This document shows, piece by piece, positions 1 through 7,600 of a stretch of DNA of 33,137 bases. The translations under genes and the position numbers were made by a program. This DNA comes from Phycisphaerae bacterium. Lineage in GTDB: Bacteria > Planctomycetota > Phycisphaerae > Sedimentisphaerales > Anaerobacaceae. A model generated the notes under the pieces. It had not been told where the DNA came from and made no database searches. It saw only the letters and a list, made by a program, of their open reading frames with translations. The DNA is taken from positions 1 to 33,137 of the forward strand of contig JAIPFM010000045.1 in NCBI GenBank assembly GCA_021736645.1, given 5' to 3'. Numbering within the stretch: position 1 is the stretch's first letter; every line of letters begins with the position of its first letter.

Positions 1-476
1 GATTTGCCGGTATCACAGGGACTGCGTCACGAACCAGTACCGCCTGGATCAAGACCACAGAAGCCAACCGCACCTTTGTGTCGTGGGGTCTCAATACTGT
101 CGGTAAAAAGTGGAGAATACGTCTGGATGCCACAGGCGGTCTGCGTATCGAGATCAACGGTGCCTATCACTATGGCAGGACGTATCTGGCCGACGACGAA
201 TGGCATCACACAGCCGTGGTGCTGGAAGATGACGGCACACCGGATTGTTCGGAGACGCGGCTCTATGTGGACGGTCTGCCGGAAACCACCGCGGCCATCA
301 CGAGTACAGCGATTGATACGGATCCGACCGGCGTGTTTAGAATCGGTATGGCCACCTACGATACCGTGGGCTTCATTGGCCTGATCGACGAGGTGCGTCT
401 CTATGATCGAGCCCTGTCGGATGGCGAGGTGCTGAGCCTGGCAGGCAGGACATCGCCGGTTGACAAACCATTTTAG
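1..476 (+). CDS. LamG-domain (concanavalin A-like lectin) protein, C-terminal part only
   Basis: The reading frame is open to the left edge, with codons in phase from position 3, so the gene begins before the window and only about 157 residues are visible. They form most of a laminin-G / concanavalin A-like jelly-roll module: a TASRTSTAWIKT-type opening strand, the WHHTAVVLED segment, a LYVDGLPE strand and the closing DEVRLYDRALSDGEVLSLAG segment that ends many bacterial LamG_3 domains. Such modules bind carbohydrate or protein on secreted proteins. No anchor or sorting signal follows the domain before the TAG stop. The role of the whole protein cannot be told from this fragment; a large secreted multi-domain protein is likely, as is usual for Planctomycetes. 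The domain call is firm, the function is open. Confidence 0.75.
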   Translation, partial: FAGITGTASRTSTAWIKTTEANRTFVSWGLNTVGKKWRIRLDATGGLRIEINGAYHYGRTYLADDEWHHTAVVLEDDGTPDCSETRLYVDGLPETTAAITSTAIDTDPTGVFRIGMATYDTVGFIGLIDEVRLYDRALSDGEVLSLAGRTSPVDKPF

Positions 477-517
477 TGGATAGGATGGTTTGATTTATAG
501 TGTGACAGTATGGAGAA

Positions 518-542
518 GACCCATCAACTTAAGGGATGGGTC
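518..542 (+). terminator. Hairpin after the LamG gene, possible terminator
   Basis: A perfect 8-bp stem, GACCCATC at 518-525 and GATGGGTC at 535-542, with a 9-base loop. It lies 42 bases after the LamG stop codon. It is followed by GTTCCTCC rather than a clear T-run, so it is only a weak terminator candidate, or the first of two tandem RNA hairpins. Confidence 0.35.
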
Positions 543-553
543 GTTCCTCCTTG

Positions 554-583
554 GAGCGTCCCACAGATCTGCGTGGGACGCTC
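554..583 (+). terminator. Strong hairpin, terminator or leader structure
   Basis: A perfect 11-bp stem, GAGCGTCCCAC at 554-564 and GTGGGACGCTC at 573-583, with an 8-base loop AGATCTGC. It is followed by TTATACT, which has few T residues. It sits between the LamG gene and the pseudopilin-like gene at 690, so it could end the first transcript or fold in the leader of the second. Confidence 0.4.
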
Positions 584-689
584 TTATACTGACTTCCTGG
601 ATGGCGGCGCCTGTTTGTCTGCTCATCTTGGAGGCCAGAGAATCTTGGGTTTCGTGTACATAAAAGAACATAAAGGGAAAGACGTAATC

Positions 690-1475
690 ATGACGTCGCG
701 CAAGCGTGGTTTCACGCTCATTGAGTTACTGGTTGTCATCGCGATCATCGCGGTACTCATGGGGATTCTCATGCCAGCCCTGGGCCGTGTTCGCAAACAG
801 GCCCGGGCCGTGGCCTGTCAGGCAAATCTCAAGCACTGGGGCCTCATCTTCAAGATGTACACGGATGACAATGACGGCAGGTTTTACGGGGCCTGGTCCA
901 CAGGCCAGCAGGGTCATGTGTGGATCGGGGCCTTGCGCCGTCTGTACCAGGACAAACACATTAATTTTTGCCCTGCGGCTCGAAAGATTGGACTGGACAA
1001 TGCAGAGCAGGGCGGCGTATTTGAGGCCTATGGTATTTTCCCTGAGACAGATTCACGCATTGGCTACGCAGGGCTGGCAGGCAGTTATGGCATCAATGAC
1101 TGGGTCGGCAATCCTGCAGATGCCCTGAATCCCAGCGGTATCATTGGCAGTCGCACCATGTACTGGGTCCGGCCCGATGTCAAGCAGGCAAACAATATCC
1201 CCCTGTTTCTGGACGCGGTGTGGCTGGGCGGTATGCCGCAACATACGGATACGCCTTCTCCCACTGAGAACGAAGCGGGTTTTGGCACAGGGGGCATGAT
1301 GAACCGCTACTGTATCAACCGGCACGAAGGTCATATCAATGCTGTTTTTATCGATTTTACAGTGAGAAAATTGGGTCTCAAAGAACTCTGGACCCTGAAA
1401 TGGAATAGAGAGTTTGACATTCATCACAGTGCCAATATGAATTGGCCGGACTGGCTTGACAGGCAGTCACGCTGA
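690..1475 (+). CDS. Pseudopilin-like protein, prepilin N-terminal methylation domain
   Basis: This is a 261-residue protein with a short basic leader (MTSRKRG) followed by FTLIELL and a hydrophobic helix, the signal cut and N-methylated by a type IV prepilin peptidase. After the helix comes an extracytoplasmic domain with conserved pieces RVRKQARAVACQANLKHWG and MYTDDNDGRF. The C-terminus holds a degenerate H-X9-DG motif (H, nine residues, then D-F instead of D-G), followed by the LWTLKW element shared with the next gene. An ATG at 510 would also be in frame, but 690 puts the prepilin signal at the very N-terminus and has AAAGGGA-like purines upstream. It is a tandem paralogue of the gene at 1530, 54 bases downstream. 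No secretin, ATPase or other secretion gene is nearby. Surface or matrix function is an inference. Confidence 0.85.
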   Translation: MTSRKRGFTLIELLVVIAIIAVLMGILMPALGRVRKQARAVACQANLKHWGLIFKMYTDDNDGRFYGAWSTGQQGHVWIGALRRLYQDKHINFCPAARKIGLDNAEQGGVFEAYGIFPETDSRIGYAGLAGSYGINDWVGNPADALNPSGIIGSRTMYWVRPDVKQANNIPLFLDAVWLGGMPQHTDTPSPTENEAGFGTGGMMNRYCINRHEGHINAVFIDFTVRKLGLKELWTLKWNREFDIHHSANMNWPDWLDRQSR

Positions 1476-1529
1476 CACAGAAAACCCATGAATTAAAAAC
1501 ACAGATTAAGACACTGAAATGAGGAGCGC

Positions 1530-2360
1530 ATGAACAGAGCAAAACAACAACATGGATTTACACTGATCGAACTTCTGGTCGTCATAGCGATCATCGCCGT
1601 GTTAATGGGGATTCTAATGCCCGCCCTGCAGAAGGTTCGTGCCCAGGGACGTTCCACGGCCTGCAAGGCCAATCTGCACTCGTGGGGTCTGATCTGGCGT
1701 ATGTACGCAGACGAGAATGACGGAAAATTTGCGCCTGGCAACCGCGTGGGCTGGGCGCGGGGCGACTGGGTCCTGTCTCTTCGCAAGTACTGGAAAGACA
1801 AGGACCAGATTCTGCTGTGCCCCAGCGCCACCAAACGCCTCATGAACAACAGCGGCAGTGTCGTCGACTATGGCAGCCACGAGAATTCCTATGTGCAGGG
1901 CGGCTATAATAATCAACCGCCCGAGGAGTGCAGTTACGGGTACAATCTGTGGCTGTTCAGCCTGCCCCCGGGTGTGTCGGCCCTGCAGGGTCGGCCCAGG
2001 TCTCTGCATTTTAACTCGATCTTCAGCAAGAATATGGCCAATGTGCCCCTGTTTCTGGACAGTATGTGGCGAGGCGGCGGCCCGTGGTACGGCGACGAAG
2101 CAGGACGCTCGGTCAGCCCGAGTTATGCCGGTATCCGGCCTCCGGATTTTAATGGACAGTGGATCGGTTACAACAATGAGATGATGCATTTTGCCATAGA
2201 CCGACACAGCCGAGGGGTGAATTCGGCCTTTCTGGACGGCTCAGTGCGGCATGTCGGTATCAAGGGGCTCTGGAATCTGAAGTGGCACAAGAGGTACGAG
2301 GCCGGCAAGGGCTTCATAGGTCACTGGCCTGACTGGCTTGCCGGATATCCGGATCAGTAG
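1530..2360 (+). CDS. Pseudopilin-like protein with H-X9-DG motif
   Basis: This is a 276-residue protein starting MNRAKQQHG followed directly by FTLIELLVV and a transmembrane helix, the class III prepilin signal. GAGGAG about 8 bases before the ATG supports the start. The body carries MYADENDGKFAPGNR, a cysteine in LLCPSATKR, and near the C-terminus an intact H-X9-DG motif (RHSRGVNSAFLDG). It closes with GLWNLKWHKRYE and HWPDWL, which correspond to LKWNREF and NWPDWL in the preceding gene. The two are clearly tandem duplicates that have diverged. Proteins of this type are present in large numbers in Phycisphaerae and Lentisphaerae genomes and are thought to be exported by a type II-like system. 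The specific role is unknown. Confidence 0.85.
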   Translation: MNRAKQQHGFTLIELLVVIAIIAVLMGILMPALQKVRAQGRSTACKANLHSWGLIWRMYADENDGKFAPGNRVGWARGDWVLSLRKYWKDKDQILLCPSATKRLMNNSGSVVDYGSHENSYVQGGYNNQPPEECSYGYNLWLFSLPPGVSALQGRPRSLHFNSIFSKNMANVPLFLDSMWRGGGPWYGDEAGRSVSPSYAGIRPPDFNGQWIGYNNEMMHFAIDRHSRGVNSAFLDGSVRHVGIKGLWNLKWHKRYEAGKGFIGHWPDWLAGYPDQ

Positions 2361-2367
2361 GGGTTAA

Positions 2368-2392
2368 ACAGGACTTTTGAAAAAAGTCCTGT
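2368..2392 (+). terminator. Terminator-like hairpin with TTTTCAGT tail
   Basis: A perfect 11-bp stem, ACAGGACTTTT at 2368-2378 and AAAAGTCCTGT at 2382-2392, with loop GAA, seven bases after the upstream stop codon. It is followed by GGTTTTCAGTTTTCAGTATGCAGTG. The same design recurs at 4169 and, on the minus strand, at 14273, so this is both a likely terminator and a member of a dispersed repeat family. Confidence 0.65.
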
Positions 2393-2537
2393 GGTTTTCA
2401 GTTTTCAGTATGCAGTGTGCAGCAATATGGAGTGATTGATACTCTGAACGATATTCTGTGGACTGAACACTTGAAGTCCTCAAAACTACTGGAAGAAAAG
2501 ACTACGACGCGGCGCTGTTTGAATGAAGGATCGTGAC

Positions 2538-4169
2538 ATGAAAAAGCATCACGACATGCTGTCGGCCAAGACTGGTCATAACCCTACAGGCAGGTTTCAT
2601 TACTTACTGTGGACCGTCGTGTTCCTGATGATGTCGGTCTCTGCCCGCGTTTGGGCAGTCCAGCAAGCTGGGTCCGAATCCCCTCCCAATATTCTGTATA
2701 TCATGGGGGATGACCACACGTCTCAGGCGTGGGGGATTTACGGCGGCATCTTGAAAAACTATGTGCATGCCCCGAACATCAGCCGACTGGCACAAGAGGG
2801 ATGTGTCCTGGACAACTGCCTGGTGTCCAATTCGATCTGTGTGCCCAGCAGGGCGGCGATCCTGTCCGGTCAGTACAGTCATGTGAACGGGGTCAAGACA
2901 CTGGGCGGCCACCTGCCTCCGGAAAGAGAGAACATTGCCAAGGTCCTGCAGAGGAACGGGTATCAGACTTCAATGGTCGGGAAATGGCACCTGAAAAAAG
3001 AGCCGTCGGGTTTCGACCATTATTGTGTGCTGCCCGGCCAGGGTCGATATTGGAATCCGGTGATGAAGACCCGGGACAACTGGCAGGACAACAACAGAGG
3101 CGGAAAGGCATATCCCGGCTTCAGTACCGATGTGATTGCCGACATGACCATCGACTGGATAGAAAAGCGAGACAAGACAAAGCCGTTTTTCGCCATGTGC
3201 CATTTCAAGGCCACACACGAACCCTTTGACTATCCCGAACGATTTAAAGACCTGTACAAGGACGTGGATATCCCTGCGCCGGATTCGTTGTTCGATCAGG
3301 GCCCTGAGACCACAGGCCGTTCCTTTGTGGGGCAATCCATGGACAACCTGAAAAAGCGGTACCTCGCTGCCACGGAGAGGCTCAAGGATCAGCCCGGCTT
3401 CATGCAGTATCCCGGGCTGCCCTTTTCCGTGGAGGGCCTGGACAACAAGGCAGCGCGCATGAAGACCTACCAGAAATTTGTCAAGGACTTCATGCGATGC
3501 GGCGCTGCCATTGACGACAACCTGGGGAAACTGCTCAAGTATCTCGACAAGGCCGGGTTGGCCGAAAACACGATCGTGATCTACACGGCGGATCAGGGCT
3601 ATTTCCTGGGTGAGCATGGTTGGTTTGACAAGCGCATGATCTACGAAGAATCCATACACATGCCCTTTGTCATACGTTACCCCAGGGAGATTCCAGCCGG
3701 CACACGCAACCGTGACATCATTGAAAACGTCGATTTCTCCGCCCTGTTTGCAGACTATGCAGGGGCGGACTATCCCAACTCCATGCAGGGCCGAAGTTTT
3801 CGTGCCAACCTGAAGGGCCTGACGCCCAAGGACTGGCGCGAGTACGGGTACTACCGTTACTGGGAGCACTCCAAAGACCGTCCCGGTCATTTTGGTATTC
3901 GGGGGCAGCGCTACACACTGGCGTTTTATTACGGCAATGGCCTCAAGAGGAACAACTACAAAGCCGGCGAGCAGCCCACCCGATATTGGGATTTCTTTGA
4001 TTTGCAGAAGGACCCGCATCAATTGCACAATGCGTACAACGACCCCTCATATCGAGACATCATCCAGCAGATGAAGGCCGAGATCCTGCGCCAGCGCACC
4101 GTGCTCGGGGACACGGACGAAGACAATCCCGAGATCCGGGCCATCATCGCCGCGCATTGGAATGACTGA
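2538..4169 (+). CDS. Secreted sulfatase, formylglycine type
   Basis: A type I sulfatase of 543 residues. An N-terminal hydrophobic segment (about 25-40) is a signal peptide or anchor. The metal-site aspartates lie in MGDDH (D58, D59); the modified cysteine is C101 in CVPSRAAILSG, matching the C-x-P-S-R signature that is converted to formylglycine; GKWHLK supplies K149 and H151; and TADQGYFLGEHGWFDK supplies D352, H360 and K365. The C-terminus has the RYWDFFDLQKDPHQLHN strand found in this family. ATG 2538 is chosen over 2523 because GAAGGA ends 7 bases before it. The substrate, probably a sulfated polysaccharide, cannot be read from sequence. No sulfatase-modifying enzyme is encoded in the window. 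It follows the pseudopilin pair but a terminator-like hairpin separates them. Confidence 0.92.
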   Translation: MKKHHDMLSAKTGHNPTGRFHYLLWTVVFLMMSVSARVWAVQQAGSESPPNILYIMGDDHTSQAWGIYGGILKNYVHAPNISRLAQEGCVLDNCLVSNSICVPSRAAILSGQYSHVNGVKTLGGHLPPERENIAKVLQRNGYQTSMVGKWHLKKEPSGFDHYCVLPGQGRYWNPVMKTRDNWQDNNRGGKAYPGFSTDVIADMTIDWIEKRDKTKPFFAMCHFKATHEPFDYPERFKDLYKDVDIPAPDSLFDQGPETTGRSFVGQSMDNLKKRYLAATERLKDQPGFMQYPGLPFSVEGLDNKAARMKTYQKFVKDFMRCGAAIDDNLGKLLKYLDKAGLAENTIVIYTADQGYFLGEHGWFDKRMIYEESIHMPFVIRYPREIPAGTRNRDIIENVDFSALFADYAGADYPNSMQGRSFRANLKGLTPKDWREYGYYRYWEHSKDRPGHFGIRGQRYTLAFYYGNGLKRNNYKAGEQPTRYWDFFDLQKDPHQLHNAYNDPSYRDIIQQMKAEILRQRTVLGDTDEDNPEIRAIIAAHWND

Positions 4170-4192
4170 CAGGGCTTTTGAAGAAGCCCTGT
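4169..4192 (+). terminator. Terminator-like hairpin at the sulfatase stop, with TTTTCAGT tail
   Basis: A 9-bp stem, ACAGGGCTT at 4169-4177 and AAGCCCTGT at 4184-4192, whose first base is the last base of the sulfatase stop codon. It is followed by GGTGTTCAGTTTTCAGTTTTGAG, the same arrangement as at 2368 and on the minus strand at 14273. Confidence 0.6.
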
Positions 4193-4218
4193 GGTGTTCA
4201 GTTTTCAGTTTTGAGTGT

Positions 4219-4428
4219 CTAGCAGGGTCAGGCTTAAACTTAAAACTTACTAATGCTACAGCGCAACATACGACTGGTTGTTGTGTGTTGCTCGTGCTCA
4301 GCGCAGCGGTGCTCGTCATCGTAATCGATAGCGTGAATATAGTCGTTTCGATGACGATGACGAGCACCATCTCGATAAATCGAGATTGAGCACGTCCTAA
4401 GTGCTAAGTTCAGGCCTGACCCTGTTAG
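4219..4428. mobile_element. Foldback (MITE-like or REPIN-like) element without a coding region
   Basis: Terminal arms at 4219-4250 and 4397-4428 are inverted repeats matching at 26 of 32 positions, centred on CAGGGTCAGG. Inside are three further inverted repeats: CGTGCTCA at 4293-4300 with TGAGCACG at 4387-4394; a perfect 15-bp pair at 4308-4322 and 4354-4368 (GGTGCTCGTCATCGT and its complement); and a tight hairpin ATCTCGAT-AA-ATCGAGAT at 4369-4386. No protein is encoded and no target duplication is evident. From memory, CAGGGTCAGGCCTGAACTTA-type ends occur next to REP-associated tyrosine (Y1) transposases in other bacteria, so a non-autonomous element mobilised in trans is the favoured reading. 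A structured RNA is the alternative. Confidence 0.6.
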
Positions 4429-4476
4429 TCGAGTCAAAACAAATCAGTTTTGTTTCCTGAGAGAAGGAGAATCATT

Positions 4477-6966
4477 ATGCCAAGACAATCAGGAACCTGT
4501 TTTGCTGTTTTAACCTTTTCTGCCGCAATGCTTGTTCTGGCCGGCAGGGCTTCGGCAGATCCGCTGGCACGTGCCGCCACGTCCGCTGCCGAGCGCGTCC
4601 GTACCGCAGCGCAGGCAGGGATTCATCAGCGACAGACGATGTTGTGGGATCGAGCACCCGTGCAAACGCAGCCCAACGGGTTGCCGATCCTGCACAGTTG
4701 TCCCGGCGCTCCGGTCTCTATCTTTCTCGACTTCCAATTCAAATCGGTCAGCGATCCGACAACGGTATTCAGCCAGGATGGCGATCTGGAGACGTTCAGT
4801 GAGGAGGAGCAGGAGGTGATCCGCATGGCATGGGCCAAGGCCGCCAGTGCCTTTGCGCCGTTCCACGTGGATGTGACCACCGTTGAACCGGATCCTGCAC
4901 ATCCGTACATCTGGGAGGCTATCCTGAGACAGGGAGGCGGCGGTAGTGCCGGCACGACGGGGTACGTGCCGCTCGCCGGCCAGAAGAAAGCCACCAACGG
5001 CAGCCAGCGGGCCGACGGCTACCGGTGGTGCGCCCGGTGCGGAGGCCGCACTGTATTGGCCGGGGTGATCGTGCACGAGGCGGGTCATGCCCAGGGCATT
5101 TCGGGACATGAGGCTTACGACGAGGAGGGAAACTACATCGGCATACAGAATGCCGGGATCGAGCGAGGGCCGTTTACCCGGTCGGTGGGGCCCATCGGTG
5201 CGTGGCATGTGTGGCTGTCGGAATGGGGCAAACCGCAGAAGAATCCCGCGGGGCTTTTCTGGGTGGTCAACGATATCGAGCGGATCACCGGTGAAGTCGT
5301 CCGGGGTGCCAAGACCTACACCGATCCAAATTATGCGGGCGACGGCTTTCGTCCCGATGATCACGGCAACGACATCGGGCATGCGACCAAAATGGTCCGC
5401 GGACCAGTACCCGGCCTCTGGGCGGGCGCTGGTATCATCGAGCGTTACACGGACAAAGATGTTCTGGAGTTTGAATGGAGCGGCGGGCCAGCGTGGATCG
5501 CTGTGCAGACGAACGTTCCGGTGCCGTTGCTGGATGTTCGGGCCACGCTCACCAATGCCAAAGGTGCGATCGTCGCGGCCGCGGACCCGGCCGAATCGAT
5601 GCAGGCGGCCATGCGCGTCGATGACCTGCCCGCGGGGACGTATTACCTCGAAGTCTCCAGCGATGGCGACTATGGCGAACTGGGCAGGTATGAGGCCACC
5701 GTATCGGCCGCGCTTCCTTTGGCCCTGGAGCCGATTGCGCATCTGTCCTTTGAGGGGGAGTTGCTGACCGACCTATCGGGTGAAGGTCACCATGGTACGT
5801 GGTCCGGGGCTGCCATGTGGACCGACGGTCCGGACGGCAGTTCCGCGGCCCGGTTTGACGGAACCAACCAAGTGGTCATATCCTCGAACGGCAGGGGATT
5901 TGTATCGCCGGGCCAGTCGCCGCTTGGGTGCACCATCGCCTGCTGGTTCAGAACGGGGGACGTGTCGGCCGACGGCGAACACGTGTTCCTGCAAAGCCCA
6001 GGGAAAGCTGGATACAAACTCTACGTTGCCGACAACAAGCTCCACGCCCGTGCCGTCAATGATGCCGGTTTGAGCAATTGGCGCGGCGGCACCACTTTGT
6101 CGGCCCATGTCGCCCTGCAGCCTGGGCAATGGTACCACGCCGCCTTGACGCACCGAACGACGTTCTCCGAGGTGGGTGACACGATCGCGCTTTACCTTGA
6201 TGGCAGGGAAATGGCACGTGGTCCAGCCGGACCGGTGCCGGATGCGTCGCAATTTGTCGCAGGAGGTCCGACGTTTGTCGGTGGTGTGGATGAGGTGCGG
6301 ATCTTTAACGAGGTGGTGCCCACGCACCTGATCGGTGAGTTTGCCCATCGCGGGGAGCTGTCCCAACGCAGACCGGTCGCGGGCGGGATTGATCTCCAAG
6401 CGGCCGCCACACACGATTCCGTGACGCTGCACTGGGATGCCCTGGCCGGCGCCAAAGGCTACGAGATCCTGCGTTCGGGCGACAACCAGCACTTTGCCCT
6501 GCTCGAGAAGGTTCCAGCCGGAACGGCCACCTTCACCGATGTTAGTTTGGAGGCCTCTCGACAGTATTTCTACGGCGTGCGTGCCGAAGGGGAGCAGGCG
6601 ATGGGCGTCGTGGACGTAACGACGCGGAGCGGGCCAGTGTACAAGCCCCGGTTCATACGCGTGAAGAAAGCCGATGATCTTCCCAGCGAGTGGGGCTACC
6701 ACCGCTATGGTCACCAATGCGAAGGTGTCTACGGCATCACGCTGCTATGGTTCGGACCCTACGGCCACCGCGATCGGTCGATTCGCATCGAACGCTCAAC
6801 AGATGGCAAGAACTTCATACCGATCATCACACTGCCTTCAATCGAAAGGGTCTATTACGACACCAATCTGATGCCGGGCACAAAATACACCTACCGTTTC
6901 GTGACGATCGATGATGCGGGCGAGGCGGCCGCGGCTGTCATCACGGCCACTTCGGCGTCACCCTGA
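4477..6966 (+). CDS. Secreted metzincin-like metallopeptidase with LamG and fibronectin III-like modules
   Basis: An 829-residue exported protein. A signal peptide ends near ASADP (about 27). A putative peptidase domain holds the full metzincin zinc motif HEAGHAQGISGH (H200, E201, H204, H211), preceded by a C-x-x-C pair (C185, C188). Downstream, NDIERI and FRPDDHGNDIGHAT (about 290-303) resemble segments of planctomycete metzincin-like proteins. The methionine expected in the Met-turn is not seen: the equivalent stretch reads GPIGAWHVW (238-246). A bacterial pre-peptidase-like beta domain follows (about 325-410), then LamG (about 418-622) ending in VDEVRIFNE, then two fibronectin III-like modules (about 640-720 and 735-829). 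ATG 4477 is preferred to TTG 4450 because AAGGAG lies 7 bases upstream. Peptidase activity is an inference; a carbohydrate- or matrix-binding role is likely. Confidence 0.75.
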   Translation: MPRQSGTCFAVLTFSAAMLVLAGRASADPLARAATSAAERVRTAAQAGIHQRQTMLWDRAPVQTQPNGLPILHSCPGAPVSIFLDFQFKSVSDPTTVFSQDGDLETFSEEEQEVIRMAWAKAASAFAPFHVDVTTVEPDPAHPYIWEAILRQGGGGSAGTTGYVPLAGQKKATNGSQRADGYRWCARCGGRTVLAGVIVHEAGHAQGISGHEAYDEEGNYIGIQNAGIERGPFTRSVGPIGAWHVWLSEWGKPQKNPAGLFWVVNDIERITGEVVRGAKTYTDPNYAGDGFRPDDHGNDIGHATKMVRGPVPGLWAGAGIIERYTDKDVLEFEWSGGPAWIAVQTNVPVPLLDVRATLTNAKGAIVAAADPAESMQAAMRVDDLPAGTYYLEVSSDGDYGELGRYEATVSAALPLALEPIAHLSFEGELLTDLSGEGHHGTWSGAAMWTDGPDGSSAARFDGTNQVVISSNGRGFVSPGQSPLGCTIACWFRTGDVSADGEHVFLQSPGKAGYKLYVADNKLHARAVNDAGLSNWRGGTTLSAHVALQPGQWYHAALTHRTTFSEVGDTIALYLDGREMARGPAGPVPDASQFVAGGPTFVGGVDEVRIFNEVVPTHLIGEFAHRGELSQRRPVAGGIDLQAAATHDSVTLHWDALAGAKGYEILRSGDNQHFALLEKVPAGTATFTDVSLEASRQYFYGVRAEGEQAMGVVDVTTRSGPVYKPRFIRVKKADDLPSEWGYHRYGHQCEGVYGITLLWFGPYGHRDRSIRIERSTDGKNFIPIITLPSIERVYYDTNLMPGTKYTYRFVTIDDAGEAAAAVITATSASP

Positions 6967-7000
6967 TGCTGTTCATTCCCTATCAGGCAGCAGGTTAAAA

Positions 7001-7130
7001 GTTCTCTCGCAGAGACCGCGGAGTTCGCAGAGATTCTTAAAGAAGGCTTTTATAATGGCTTTTCTTTTCTTGTACTATTTCAACACTGCTAACAGTTGTC
7101 TCTGTGGCCCCTGCGATCTCTGCGCGCAAC
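7001..7130. repeat. Imperfect inverted repeat of the CGCAGAGA type
   Basis: The left arm (about 7001-7036) contains CGCAGAGACCGCGGAG and CGCAGAGA. The right arm (about 7093-7130) is its imperfect reverse complement (CTCTGTGGCCCCTGCG and TCTCTGCGCGC). Between them, AAAGAA and TTCTTT flank GGCTTTTATAATGGCT and can form an inner stem. It lies in the convergent space between the metzincin-like gene and the leftward GtrA-like gene. Similar CGCAGAGA strings are common between genes of Planctomycetes and related bacteria, as I recall. Confidence 0.5.
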
Positions 7131-7142
7131 CGTGTTTTTAGG

Positions 7143-7523
7143 TTATGCTTTCGGTCGAAAGGTCCAGAATTTGTTGCCGAGGAAATTAATGGACAGGGTC
7201 AGGCCGATGGAGGCCAACTGGGCGGTGCGCGGATCCATGCCAAATCGTTCCACCAGCAGGGCCATGCTGCCCAGGTTGATGGACAGTGTGATGAGGTTGA
7301 CAATCACGAACTTGGCAAACTCGCGGCGTTTTTTCGAGCCTCTTGTCTTGAATGTCCAGTACTTGTTGATGATGTAGCTGTTTGACACGGCAAAGCAGAA
7401 ACCCACGGTCGAGGCCAGGAGGTGATACAGCCCCATGTACTGGTAAGTGACATAGAAGATGCCATAGTGGATGGCCGTATTGAGCAGACCAACCAGAGAG
7501 AATTTTATAAACTGGGTCAGCAT
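7143..7523 (-). CDS. GtrA-like membrane protein
   Basis: This is a 126-residue protein with four predicted transmembrane helices. It has hallmarks of the GtrA/DPMS-like family: an opening FIKFSLVGLLNTAIHYGIFY, then NSYIINKYWTFK after helix two, and a closing NFLGNKFWTFRP that repeats the same N-K-x-WTF pattern. Family members are thought to help move polyprenyl-linked sugars across the inner membrane or to support glycosyltransferases that modify surface glycans. No glycosyltransferase is adjacent, so the partner is not known. It reads in the same direction as the histidine kinase at 7601-8755, 77 bases away. The ribosome binding site is weak. Length and topology are typical. Confidence 0.9.
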   Translation of the reverse strand: MLTQFIKFSLVGLLNTAIHYGIFYVTYQYMGLYHLLASTVGFCFAVSNSYIINKYWTFKTRGSKKRREFAKFVIVNLITLSINLGSMALLVERFGMDPRTAQLASIGLTLSINFLGNKFWTFRPKA

Positions 7524-7600
7524 GGCGTGTTAACGGGTACGCAGCCATTGACCTTGAGGAACAAGGATGCGCCGCCTCTCTTTCAATAGATCCATAACGC

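Noticed and set aside
2970..4028. A 352-codon minus-strand frame opposite the sulfatase
   Set aside because: Shadow of the sulfatase, which carries the formylglycine motif and other catalytic residues.
4477..4500. The MPRQ start of the metzincin-like protein, which recalls the start of REP-associated transposases next to matching ends
   Set aside because: Only the first four residues agree. The following signal peptide and peptidase motif show the protein is unrelated to transposases.
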